Origin: Mesorhizobium sp. YM1C-6-2
GTDB taxonomy: Bacteria; Pseudomonadota; Alphaproteobacteria; Rhizobiales; Rhizobiaceae
Assembly: GCF_003666685.1 (NCBI RefSeq)
Contig: NZ_RCIZ01000006.1
Span: forward strand, 124,001 to 188,000
DNA: 64,000 nucleotides
Reading direction: 5' to 3'
Position numbers and translations under genes: made by a program. The notes beneath the pieces were generated by a model that worked only from the letters and a program-made list of their open reading frames with translations, was not told the DNA's origin and did no database searches. This document shows, one piece after another, positions 49,403 through 57,153 of this stretch (positions within the stretch are counted from its first letter, which is position 1; each line of letters starts with the position of its first letter).

Positions 49403-50980
49403 TCAAAAATCGGTAGGCGCGCCGCCTTCGGCCTTGCGCTTCTCGACGAAGGCGTCGAGTTCTTCGCGGATGGCAGGGTCCATCGCCGGCTGCTCGTAGC
49501 TGGCCAGCCGGTCCTTCCAGACCCGGTTGGCGCGCTCCAGCGCCGTCGGCGAGCCGGCTTCCGCCCAGGTCTCGAAATTGCGCCAGTCGGAAATGATCGG
49601 CGCGTAGAAGGCGGTCTTGTAGCGAGACTGCGTGTGCGGCGTGCCGAAGAAATGCCCGCCCGGCCCGACGTCGCGGATGGCGTCGACGGCGAGCGCATCC
49701 TCTGAGAGGTCGAGCGGCGTCATGAACTCCGCCACCATCTGCAGCAGGTCGATGTCGAGGATCGTCTTCTCGTAGGAGCAGCGCAGGCCGCCCTCCAACC
49801 AGCCGGCGGCGTGGAGGATGACGTTGGCGCCGCCCTGGATGGCGCCCCACAGCGAGAACACGCTCTCATAGGCCGCCTGTGCATCGACGGTGTTCGCCGC
49901 GCAGGTGTTGGACGAGCGGTAGGGGATGCTGTAGCGCCGGGCAAGCTGGCCGCCGACGAGTTGCGCCTTCATGTATTCAGGCGTGCCGAAGGCCGGCGCG
50001 CCCGACTTCATGTCGACATTCGAGGTGAAGCCGCCATAGCCGACCGGCGCGCCCTTCCTCACCATCTGCGTGAAGGCGATGCCGGCCAGCGCCTCGGCGT
50101 TCTGCTGGACCAGCGCGCCCGCGATCGTCACCGGCGCCATCGCGCCCGACAGCGTGAACGGCGTCACGATCACCACCTGACCCTGCGACGACATCTGGAT
50201 GATGCCTTCCATCATCGGGACGTCGAGCTTCAGCGGCGAATTGGTGTTGATGATCGTGTAGACCGAAGGCTCTTCGAGAAGTTGTTCCCGGCTGATGCCG
50301 CGGGCGATGCGGGCGATCTCGATGCCGTCGAGATTGCGCTCCCGGCCAAGCGAATAGATGTGGAACACCTTGTCGGTCAGGACCGACAGGTCGCGGATGC
50401 ATTCGAGATGGCGGATCGACGGATGGATGTCGACCGGCTCGACCGGATAGCCACCGGTCATGTTGATGATGTTGTGCATCTGCGCCAGACGCAGGAAGTT
50501 GCGGTAGTCGGCCTGGTTGCCCGACCGGCGCCCGCCGTCGATGTCCGAGCAGTTTGGCGCTGAGGCCACCTGCACCATGACGACGTTGTCGCCGCCGATG
50601 CGAACATTGTGCGCCGGGTTGCGGGCGTGGATGGTGAATTCCGACGGCGCATGGGCGATCAGCCCGAGGATCAAGTCGGCGTCGAAACGCACTCGCTCCG
50701 ATCCTTCGCGCACGTCGGCGCCGTGTTCCTTCATGATGCGGCGCGCTTCGTCGTGCAGCACGTCGACACCGATCTCCCTCAGCACGCGAAGAGACGCCAG
50801 GTGGATCGATTCCAGCTCGTCATCGGAGATCAGCCGGGTCGGCGCGAAGGGGTTCTTCAGTTGCCGGAACGGTGGCTGCTCGAAGCTGGCCGCGCCGCCG
50901 GCCCGTTTGCCGGCGCGCCCGCCGCGGCGCGCCCGGTCTGTGGCGAGCGCGGGTTCGGCTGGGTGGAGCGCAGCGGTCAT
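49403..50980 (-). CDS. MttB-family methyltransferase without pyrrolysine, copy 2
   Basis: 525 aa, same length as copy 1. Shared blocks: HAAGWLEGGLR, GPGGHFFGTPHTQ, MAPVTIAGALVQ, MKSGAPAFGTPEYM; no internal TAG. N-terminal Arg/Gly-rich segment RARRGGRAGKRAGGA. The sequence differs widely from copy 1 elsewhere, so a different substrate is likely. No second corrinoid protein is nearby, so it would have to share the one at 25.5-26.2 kb or use an unlinked one. The start codon sits immediately after a hairpin that covers the Shine-Dalgarno sequence. Confidence 0.92.
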   Translation of the reverse strand: MTAALHPAEPALATDRARRGGRAGKRAGGAASFEQPPFRQLKNPFAPTRLISDDELESIHLASLRVLREIGVDVLHDEARRIMKEHGADVREGSERVRFDADLILGLIAHAPSEFTIHARNPAHNVRIGGDNVVMVQVASAPNCSDIDGGRRSGNQADYRNFLRLAQMHNIINMTGGYPVEPVDIHPSIRHLECIRDLSVLTDKVFHIYSLGRERNLDGIEIARIARGISREQLLEEPSVYTIINTNSPLKLDVPMMEGIIQMSSQGQVVIVTPFTLSGAMAPVTIAGALVQQNAEALAGIAFTQMVRKGAPVGYGGFTSNVDMKSGAPAFGTPEYMKAQLVGGQLARRYSIPYRSSNTCAANTVDAQAAYESVFSLWGAIQGGANVILHAAGWLEGGLRCSYEKTILDIDLLQMVAEFMTPLDLSEDALAVDAIRDVGPGGHFFGTPHTQSRYKTAFYAPIISDWRNFETWAEAGSPTALERANRVWKDRLASYEQPAMDPAIREELDAFVEKRKAEGGAPTDF

Positions 50981-51025
50981 GGCAGTCCTCGTGATGCTGA
51001 TTTTATATTGGCATCATGGACTGCC
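50981..51025 (-). promoter_or_regulatory. Long inverted repeat covering the ribosome-binding site of MttB copy 2
   Basis: Read on the minus strand: GGCAGTCC, A, TGATGC, 13-base loop with AATATAAAAT, GCATCA, CGA, GGACTGCC, then the ATG. Outer stem 8 bp and inner stem 6 bp. GAGGA, 5 bases before the ATG, lies partly inside the outer stem. Confidence 0.7.
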
Positions 51026-51113
51026 GGCGGCCCGGCCATTGCGGAGGCGGCGACCACTAGCGCGAGGGAAGCGACATGCCCGAAGGGCAGGGACGTCCAA
51101 GGACCGGAAGCGG

Positions 51114-51314
51114 TCAGGCCAGCACGATGCCCACCGCGACCGCCACCAGCACGGCGACGCCGGTGCGCATCATCATCTGCCTGCAGCGGCGGACCGGCAC
51201 GTAGCCGCGGTCATTCTGGTTTGCCGCATAGGGCACCTTGCCGTGCCGAAGGGCCCAGAATTCGAGATCTCCCGACGGCACGTCATATCTGTCGACTGGC
51301 CAACGCTGTTCCAT
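51114..51314 (-). CDS. 66-aa membrane protein of unknown function
   Basis: MEQRWPVDRYDVPSGDLEFW, a polar N-terminus, then a single C-terminal transmembrane segment (MMMRTGVAVLVAVAVGIVLA). A GGGAG/GAGG purine stretch precedes the ATG. It lies 133 bases upstream of MttB copy 2 in the same direction, so co-transcription is possible although the hairpin and promoter-like sequence sit between. Existence is plausible but not certain. Confidence 0.55.
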   Translation of the reverse strand: MEQRWPVDRYDVPSGDLEFWALRHGKVPYAANQNDRGYVPVRRCRQMMMRTGVAVLVAVAVGIVLA

Positions 51315-51441
51315 CGCCTCACTCCCGTCAGCCCCCGCTGCCCAAGAGCATCTAGGATCTTCGTGTATCTGACCGATGTTGCGGTGTTTTTGGCCGCGTT
51401 ACAAAGTGGTCATATTTCATCCGGTCATAGGCGGGCAATAT

Positions 51442-51462
51442 CGGTCATCATTGCTGACACAT
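51442..51462 (+). promoter_or_regulatory. Copy of the shared GGTCATCA...CTGACACA element
   Basis: CGGTCATCATTGCTGACACAT, 18/21 identical to 41510-41530. Two more GGTCAT hexamers lie just upstream (at 51406 and 51423 approx.). It precedes the MFS gene by 66-87 bases depending on the start codon. Confidence 0.5.
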
Positions 51463-51548
51463 CTTCGGCAGACCGATCGGCGGATCGGCTCAGGCCGCGA
51501 TTTCGTTTGGTCCTGACGCTCCGCTGATTGCTTTCCTGTCCGGCCCTG

Positions 51549-52754
51549 ATGACAGTGCCGGGCTTCGCAATTGATGCGGTATCGGCAGTGAGCCAGACGC
51601 AGGAACAGACGATTTCGGAAGCGACGCCCTGGGCGGCAATCGCCGGGGTGATCGCCACCGTCTCGGTCTTTGCCATCGCGCAGGGGCTTTCCTATCCGCT
51701 GCTCTCCTTCATCCTGCAGCGCCAGGGCGTTTCCCCCGGCATGATCGGGCTCTCCGCAGCGATGACGCCGATCGGCTTCATCCTGTCCTCGCCGATCATT
51801 CCCTCGCTCACCCGGCGGTTCGGCGCTGGCAGGACCGCGCTGACCTGTGCGGCGCTTTCGGCTGTGATCCTTGCGCTGATCGGCTGGACGCAGGACCTCT
51901 ACGCCTGGTTCCTGCTGCGCTTCCTGATCGGCGTCTCGACCAACCCGCTCTATGTCATTTCCGAGATCTGGATGATCGCTCTGGCGCCGCCGTCGCGCCG
52001 CGGCCGCATCATGGGCATCTACACGACGGTGATCTCGGCCGGCTTCGCCGCGGGGCCGCTCTGCCTGCTCTTCGTCGGCTCCGAAGGCTGGCCGCCTTTC
52101 CTGGTCGGCATCGCGGCCTTCTGCATCTGCGGCCTATGCTTGGCGCTCGTGCTCCACCGACTGCCGGACATGAACGGGGAGGGGAGCCGCCACGTTTCGG
52201 TCTTCGGCTTCGTTTCGCTTGCCTGGCTGCTGCTTTTCGCCGTCGTCGCCGCTGCCGGCTTCGAGCAGGGCATACTTGCGCTGCTACCGGTCTATGGCAC
52301 CAGCCACGGTATTTCCGAAACGACCATGTCCGCGCTGCTTGCGGTGATGATCGCCGGCAACATCGCGCTGCAGGTGCCGCTCGGCCTGCTTGCGGAGCGC
52401 TGGTCGGCGCGCGTTGTGCGGCTTGGCTGCGTCACCGCCACGGTGCTCGGCTGTGCGGCTATCCCCATCCTCATCGAGACGCCGCTGGTCTGGCCGTTCG
52501 TCTTCGTCTGGGGCGCGGTTTCCTACGGCATCTACACCATGGCCATCATCGAACTCGGCGAAAGCTTCACCGGCCAGATGCTCGTCGCCGGCAACGCCGC
52601 CTTCGCGATGATGTGGGGCGTCGGCGGCATAGCCGTGCCGCCCGTCGCCGGCATGGCGATGGGTGTTTTCGGCCCGTCCGGCCTGCCGCTGACGCTCGGC
52701 GTCATATGCCTCGCACTTGCACTGCTCAGCGTCGCGCGATGGCGCACCGCCTGA
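51549..52754 (+). CDS. MFS transporter
   Basis: 401 aa with twelve predicted membrane segments; the MFS loop motif appears in SLTRRFGAGRTALTC after segment 2 and RRGRIMGIYTTVISAG near segment 5. YcaD/sugar-efflux-like subfamily. Start ATG 51549 (MTVPGF) chosen over a TTG at 51528. The upstream element shared with the desaturase gene suggests co-regulation with that cassette, so it may move its substrate or product. Confidence 0.9.
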   Translation: MTVPGFAIDAVSAVSQTQEQTISEATPWAAIAGVIATVSVFAIAQGLSYPLLSFILQRQGVSPGMIGLSAAMTPIGFILSSPIIPSLTRRFGAGRTALTCAALSAVILALIGWTQDLYAWFLLRFLIGVSTNPLYVISEIWMIALAPPSRRGRIMGIYTTVISAGFAAGPLCLLFVGSEGWPPFLVGIAAFCICGLCLALVLHRLPDMNGEGSRHVSVFGFVSLAWLLLFAVVAAAGFEQGILALLPVYGTSHGISETTMSALLAVMIAGNIALQVPLGLLAERWSARVVRLGCVTATVLGCAAIPILIETPLVWPFVFVWGAVSYGIYTMAIIELGESFTGQMLVAGNAAFAMMWGVGGIAVPPVAGMAMGVFGPSGLPLTLGVICLALALLSVARWRTA

Positions 52755-52986
52755 CGCCACGATGATGTCCGGCGCTTGAAGCTCCGCCGCCATCTCGTCT
52801 ATGACTGGGGCATGGGTCGCCAGAAGCGCCTTCAATCAAACCTCGATGCTGCAGCTAGTCCCTCGCGGCGGACCCTGCATGCCGAGATGCTGCGCCTTTG
52901 CGCCCGCATCGGCTACTCGCCCCACGCCTCGGTCTGAATCCGCCGCCGGCTGCTGCCGGCTTGATTCAACTTCGAGGGATAAGCCC

Positions 52987-54366
52987 ATGACCTATCAGAA
53001 CTATTCGCTGAAGCAGCTGCAGGCGATCGACGCCCAGCACCATCTCCACCCCTTCACCGACCACAAGGAACTCCGCGGCATCGGCACCCGCATGATCGTG
53101 CGCGCCGAGGGGCCGTTCATATACGACAGCGACGGCAACCAGATCCTCGACGGCATGGCTGGTCTTTGGTGCGTCGCCGTCGGCTATGGCCGCGAGGAGC
53201 TCGCCAAGGTCGCCTACGACCAGATGCTGGAGCTGCCCTACTACAACTCCTTCTTCAAATGCACGACGCCGACCTCCGCGCTGCTTGCGCAGAAGCTGGC
53301 GGAGATTGCGCCCAAGAACGTCAACCAGGTCTTCTTCGGCTCGTCGGGCTCCGAGTCCAACGACACCGCGCTGCGCCTCGTCCGCCATTACTGGGCGCTC
53401 GAAGGCAAGCCCGAGAAGAACCGCATCATCTCGCGCAAGGACGCCTATCACGGCTCGACCGTCGCCGGCGTCTCGCTCGGCGGCATGGAGCACATGCACG
53501 GCCAGCTTGGCGGCGCCGTCCCCAACATCGTGCACGTCATGCCGCCCTATGCGTTCGAGCATGCCATGCCGGGCGAAAGCGACGAGGCCTTCGGCCTGCG
53601 CGCGGCAAAAGCCGTGGAGGATGCGATCCTCGAGGCCGGCCCGGAAAATGTCGCCGCCTTCATCGGCGAGCCGGTCATGGGGGCAGGGGGCGTCAAGATT
53701 CCACCGAAGAACTACTGGACCGAGATCGAGCGCATCTGCCGCAAGCACGACGTGCTCTTGATGCTCGACGAGGTCATCACCGGCTATGGCCGCACCGGCG
53801 AGTGGTTCGCGGCGCAGACCTACGGCATCGAGCCGGACATGATCACATCGGCCAAGGCGCTGACCTCAGGCTACCTGCCGCTGTCGGCGCTGCTCGTCGG
53901 TGACCGCGTCGCCTCGACGCTGGTCGAGAAGGGTGGCGAGTTCTTCCACGGCTATACCTATTCCGGCCATCCGGTCGCCTGCGCGGTGGGACTGAAGAAC
54001 ATCGAGATCATCGAGCGGGAGGGGCTGGTCGAGCGCGTGCGCACCGACACCGGACCCTATTTCGAGCAGGCGCTGAAAGAGCGCGTCTCGGGTCATCCGC
54101 TGGTCGGCGAGACGCGCACCATCGGCCTGATGGGGGCGATCGAGATCGTCAGGGACAAGGCGACGCGGGAGCGCTACCTGCCCGCCGGAAGCGCTGCCGT
54201 CGTCGTGCGCGACCACGGCATCGCCAACGGGCTGATGCTGCGCGCCACCGGCGACACGATGATCCTGTCGCCGCCGCTGATCTGGACGCGCGAGACGATC
54301 GACATCGCCTGCGACAAGATCGTCAAGGCGCTCGACCTGGCGCTCGCCGACCTCAAAGGAAGGTAG
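52987..54366 (+). CDS. Class III PLP aminotransferase (omega-amino acid:pyruvate type)
   Basis: 459 aa fold-type I enzyme. PLP lysine K290 (SAKALTSGYLPLSA), D261 in LDEVITGYGRTG, and GSSGSESNDTALR for phosphate binding. N-terminal HLHPFTDHKEL is typical of the putrescine/beta-alanine/taurine:pyruvate aminotransferase group. Substrate cannot be decided from sequence. The start MTYQNYSLKQ is family-like; 62 open codons upstream are non-coding-looking. It stands alone. Confidence 0.92.
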   Translation: MTYQNYSLKQLQAIDAQHHLHPFTDHKELRGIGTRMIVRAEGPFIYDSDGNQILDGMAGLWCVAVGYGREELAKVAYDQMLELPYYNSFFKCTTPTSALLAQKLAEIAPKNVNQVFFGSSGSESNDTALRLVRHYWALEGKPEKNRIISRKDAYHGSTVAGVSLGGMEHMHGQLGGAVPNIVHVMPPYAFEHAMPGESDEAFGLRAAKAVEDAILEAGPENVAAFIGEPVMGAGGVKIPPKNYWTEIERICRKHDVLLMLDEVITGYGRTGEWFAAQTYGIEPDMITSAKALTSGYLPLSALLVGDRVASTLVEKGGEFFHGYTYSGHPVACAVGLKNIEIIEREGLVERVRTDTGPYFEQALKERVSGHPLVGETRTIGLMGAIEIVRDKATRERYLPAGSAAVVVRDHGIANGLMLRATGDTMILSPPLIWTRETIDIACDKIVKALDLALADLKGR

Positions 54367-54404
54367 TCTGCCTGCGATTGTTCCGGCAGTCCCGGTTGCT
54401 GCCT

Positions 54405-54433
54405 GAAAGCAAGGCCCGGCTCTACGGCCGGGC
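54405..54433. terminator. Hairpin between convergent genes
   Basis: GCCCGGC-TCTACG-GCCGGGC, between the aminotransferase stop and the convergent outer-membrane gene. On the minus strand it is followed by CTTGCTTTC, a weak U-tract. Confidence 0.55.
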
Positions 54434-54453
54434 TCTGCGTATATGCTTGGCGA

Positions 54454-55158
54454 TCAGAACTTATACGCGACCCCGATGCGGATATCGTTTGTTCGCAAAC
54501 TTATATTTCGCTCGGGTACATAAGCCGTGGGGGTATCGTAGGTCGGATAGTGCTCCTCACCGAAGTCGGAATATCGGTATTCGACGCGGGCGACTATCCT
54601 GTCGGTAAATGCGTGCTCGACGCCTACCCCGGCGGTCCACCCGGACTTGCTCATCTCGTCCTCGAATTTACCTTCGGGAGAGTCAAACCCCGGCGTGTAT
54701 CGAGCGTAGGCTACACCTGCTGTCGCGTAAGGCAGGAAGCGCCCGAAAGCATATCCGAGTCTGGCGCGCAATGATGCCGAATAGTCGAGCCTGGAGACTG
54801 CCTGGGTACCCGGATTGATCGAAACGTTGACAATTCTGCCGTTTGACTCCGAAATCGAAGAGGCCATCGCATCCACTTCAACCCCGAGTACGGCATCGCT
54901 GGCGAAGTGATGCAGGTAGCCTGCATACGCGCCGCCCACGATACCACGGCCATCATGATGCACCGCTGCGGTAGCATCTTCCGGAAACCGCGTGACGCCG
55001 TCGGACCATCCGTAGCCTGCTTGCAATCCCACATAGCCGCCCGTCCAGCTGAACACAGGCGCGACATCCATTGTGGCCGGCTCGACGACAGCATCGGCAG
55101 CGATGGCGACCCCGCAAGCTCCAAGCAAAAGAGCGGCAGTAAGTATTTGAGTTTTCAC
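54454..55158 (-). CDS. Outer-membrane beta-barrel protein, Omp25/31 type, copy 1
   Basis: 234 aa with signal peptide (MKTQILTAALLLGACGVAIA). The mature part begins APVFSWTGGYVGLQAGYGW and contains repeated aromatic beta-strand pairs ending in DIRIGVAYKF with C-terminal Phe, as in rhizobial Omp25/31-like porins. Related to the next gene on the same strand (shared N-terminal and C-terminal blocks). Base composition is slightly lower in GC than neighbours. Confidence 0.9.
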   Translation of the reverse strand: MKTQILTAALLLGACGVAIAADAVVEPATMDVAPVFSWTGGYVGLQAGYGWSDGVTRFPEDATAAVHHDGRGIVGGAYAGYLHHFASDAVLGVEVDAMASSISESNGRIVNVSINPGTQAVSRLDYSASLRARLGYAFGRFLPYATAGVAYARYTPGFDSPEGKFEDEMSKSGWTAGVGVEHAFTDRIVARVEYRYSDFGEEHYPTYDTPTAYVPERNISLRTNDIRIGVAYKF

Positions 55159-55388
55159 TAATATCCCCCTCCGACCCTGTTATCGGGGATAACATGAGCC
55201 GGTCGCTGCGGCAACGATCCTGCCCGTTGACGCGCGAGTTGCAGAATGGGTGAGGGGAAGTCTCGCGGGAATACACGGGGTTCAGGAGCTTGATCTGTCG
55301 ACCGCAGCACTAAGTCTATCGCGTCGTCCAAATCGATCCGGGAATGCTATCGCCGCTGCCAGCCACCAAGTTCTTGGACGGCTGCCGC

Positions 55389-55423
55389 CAAAAGCAAAGG
55401 ACCCCGGCGCGAGGCCGGGGTCC
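55389..55423 (-). terminator. Rho-independent terminator of barrel gene copy 2
   Basis: Perfect 10-bp stem GGACCCCGGC/GCCGGGGTCC with a 5-base loop; on the minus strand it ends in TTTGCTTTT. 34 bases after the stop at 55457. Confidence 0.85.
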
Positions 55424-55456
55424 AGTCTGATCGCCCCCAGTACGTGTCCCCGGTGA

Positions 55457-56155
55457 TCAGAACTTGTAGCTCACGCCGAGCAAGACGGCCGTTTGGTGCC
55501 AGTCCGCCTCGACGCTGTCGCCCAGAGTGCCGAGATCGTAGTCTTCGCTGCCGAAGTCGGTGTAGCGGACCTCGAACCGGCCGATCCAGTTCGGCGTAAA
55601 CGCCTTTTCCACGCCGCCGCCGATCGTCCAGCCGACATGGGTGTTCTCGTCCGACTCCCTGACGCCGAGATTGCTGGCTTCCAGCTCGGCATGGCCGAAG
55701 GCGACGCCGCCCGTGGCGTAGAGCAGCCAGGTGTCCATGGCGTAACCGGCGCGAAGCCGCAGCGAACCCTGCCAGTCGCTATCCAGCGACAGGTTGCCGG
55801 TGCCCCCTCCGAAATCGGCGTCGCCGTTAATGTCGGCGTAGTCGATGTCGCCCTCGAGGCCGTATACGAACGAGCCGGACTGCCAGTTGTAGCCGGCATG
55901 GATGCCGCCGATGAAACCGTCAACGTCGAATTCGTCGGCAACCGGCTGCTCCTCCGTCGGCGGCGGCTCCTCGAATACGCTCAGATTGTCGTTTTCTTGG
56001 CCCCAGGCCCAGCCGCCATGGAGACCGACATAACCGCCGGTCCAGATGAAGACAGGCGCCACGTCGACGACGACTTCTTCGACGACGGCATCGGCGGCGA
56101 GCGCGTAGCCGCTCATGCCGCAAAGAAATGTAGTGGCTAAAAGTATCTTTCGCAC
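55457..56155 (-). CDS. Outer-membrane beta-barrel protein, Omp25/31 type, copy 2
   Basis: 232 aa: signal peptide MRKILLATTFLCGMSGYALA, then DVAPVFIWTGGYVGLHGGWAWG and barrel strands ending VLLGVSYKF (C-terminal Phe for BAM insertion). Paralogue of the barrel at 54454. Own terminator downstream, so the two are transcribed separately. Likely abundant surface proteins; no specific ligand. Confidence 0.9.
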   Translation of the reverse strand: MRKILLATTFLCGMSGYALAADAVVEEVVVDVAPVFIWTGGYVGLHGGWAWGQENDNLSVFEEPPPTEEQPVADEFDVDGFIGGIHAGYNWQSGSFVYGLEGDIDYADINGDADFGGGTGNLSLDSDWQGSLRLRAGYAMDTWLLYATGGVAFGHAELEASNLGVRESDENTHVGWTIGGGVEKAFTPNWIGRFEVRYTDFGSEDYDLGTLGDSVEADWHQTAVLLGVSYKF

Positions 56156-56300
56156 GATGGGCTCCGCATCTTGTCCGGCCGCCCCCCACCATCAAAGTAG
56201 CAGCACCTGCTGAATTAGAAATCGCTATTTTAGCAGGGAAACGATTTCTTCGCCGGGCGTTGCGATTCCACAACACCTGGGTTCGCGGAGCGCCGAACGG

Positions 56301-56729
56301 CTATTCGGCGGCGCTGTCGGCTTCCGGCGATGCCGAGGGGCGCTTGCCTGCCAGGTACTGGGCTTCGCTCGGCAGCCGGTCGTATTCGGGCCAGATGCCG
56401 TCCCGCATGTAGATATCGGCAGGCATGGGCGCGGTGGCGCCGTCGTGGCGCACCTCGACCCAGCCTCCGGGCCGGCGGAAAATGCCGAATGGACGGTCGG
56501 GCCGCGGCGGCGGCGGAAGCTCTATGGGCGGCTCGGCCCCGGACGTCGAGCCGAGCTTGAACCCGTTTCGCTGCGCGATCTCCTCGATCGAGCGATAGAC
56601 GACCGGATTTTGCGGCTTGATGACGGAAGTGCGCGTTACTGCGAAAACCAGCCCACTCTCTTCCACGGCAGTCCAGATATGAAAATTGACGCCGTTCTCG
56701 TTGAGGGCGCCTCGGTATTTCCAGGTCAT
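56301..56729 (-). CDS. Hypothetical protein
   Basis: 142 aa from MTWKYRGALNENGVNFHIWT. Small soluble protein, with VFAVTRTSVIKPQNPVVY, a Pro-rich patch ELPPPPRPDRPFG and RPGGWVEVRHDG. No recognised family. A second open frame over the same bases on this strand looks like its shadow (Arg/Ala-rich). Transcribed towards barrel copy 2, with 145 bases between. Confidence 0.55.
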   Translation of the reverse strand: MTWKYRGALNENGVNFHIWTAVEESGLVFAVTRTSVIKPQNPVVYRSIEEIAQRNGFKLGSTSGAEPPIELPPPPRPDRPFGIFRRPGGWVEVRHDGATAPMPADIYMRDGIWPEYDRLPSEAQYLAGKRPSASPEADSAAE

Positions 56730-57153
56730 GAAACTTCAATGCGTATGCGAATTCACGTGCCGGCCGTTAGCGGGGGCAGGGTTAATATTTACCTATCGGA
56801 CGGGCCCGGCCGGAAGGCAATGGTCGGGGCCGCGACGATGCGGGAAGACCGCCGCTGCGGCGCAGGCGGGGCCCGGAGCGGGTGTCGATAGCAAGGGTTG
56901 CCGGAAAGCAAAAAACCGCGCCTGCAGTGCGCGGTCTTTGCCATTCAACGCATGGTCCTTCGCTTACGCTACGCTGCGAAGGTTACGGCTCCGGTACGCG
57001 AGACCTGATCCGGAGCGCCGGGCGGATGCGACGACCGCCTTGCCATCCGTTGTATCGGGACATTGTTACCGCGTGGTTATCGAGAGCTTAAGCAAACCTA
57101 AATTTGCATCTTTTTCTCGGTTAACCGGAGCCGGAGGTTCCGCTGTTCTTTTT
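56730..57153. other. 424-base intergenic stretch with a terminator, no recognised gene
   Basis: Holds a minus-strand intrinsic terminator (56909-56939), a second dyad CCTTCGC/GCGAAGG at about 56958-56983, and a 26-codon frame from 57063 down (MSRYNGWQGGRR...) with little support. The low-GC segment near 57100-57120 could be promoter. The terminator so far from any coding stop suggests an independent short transcript. Confidence 0.5.
56909..56939 (-). terminator. Rho-independent terminator, no obvious parent gene
   Basis: Minus strand: ACCGCGC-7-base loop-GCGCGGT followed by TTTTTGCTTTCC. The nearest upstream coding stop on this strand is 57154, 215 bases away. Confidence 0.8.

Noticed and set aside
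27114..50980. Pyrrolysine-dependent trimethylamine methyltransferase
   Set aside because: Both MttB homologues have uninterrupted frames without internal TAG, and no pylTSBCD genes are visible.
56230..56739. 169-codon frame overlapping the hypothetical gene at 56301-56729
   Set aside because: Arg/Ala-rich composition typical of a shadow frame; the 142-aa frame has the more protein-like sequence.
56985..57063. 26-codon minus-strand frame MSRYNGWQGGRRIR...
   Set aside because: No convincing Shine-Dalgarno sequence; kept only as part of the possible small-RNA region.
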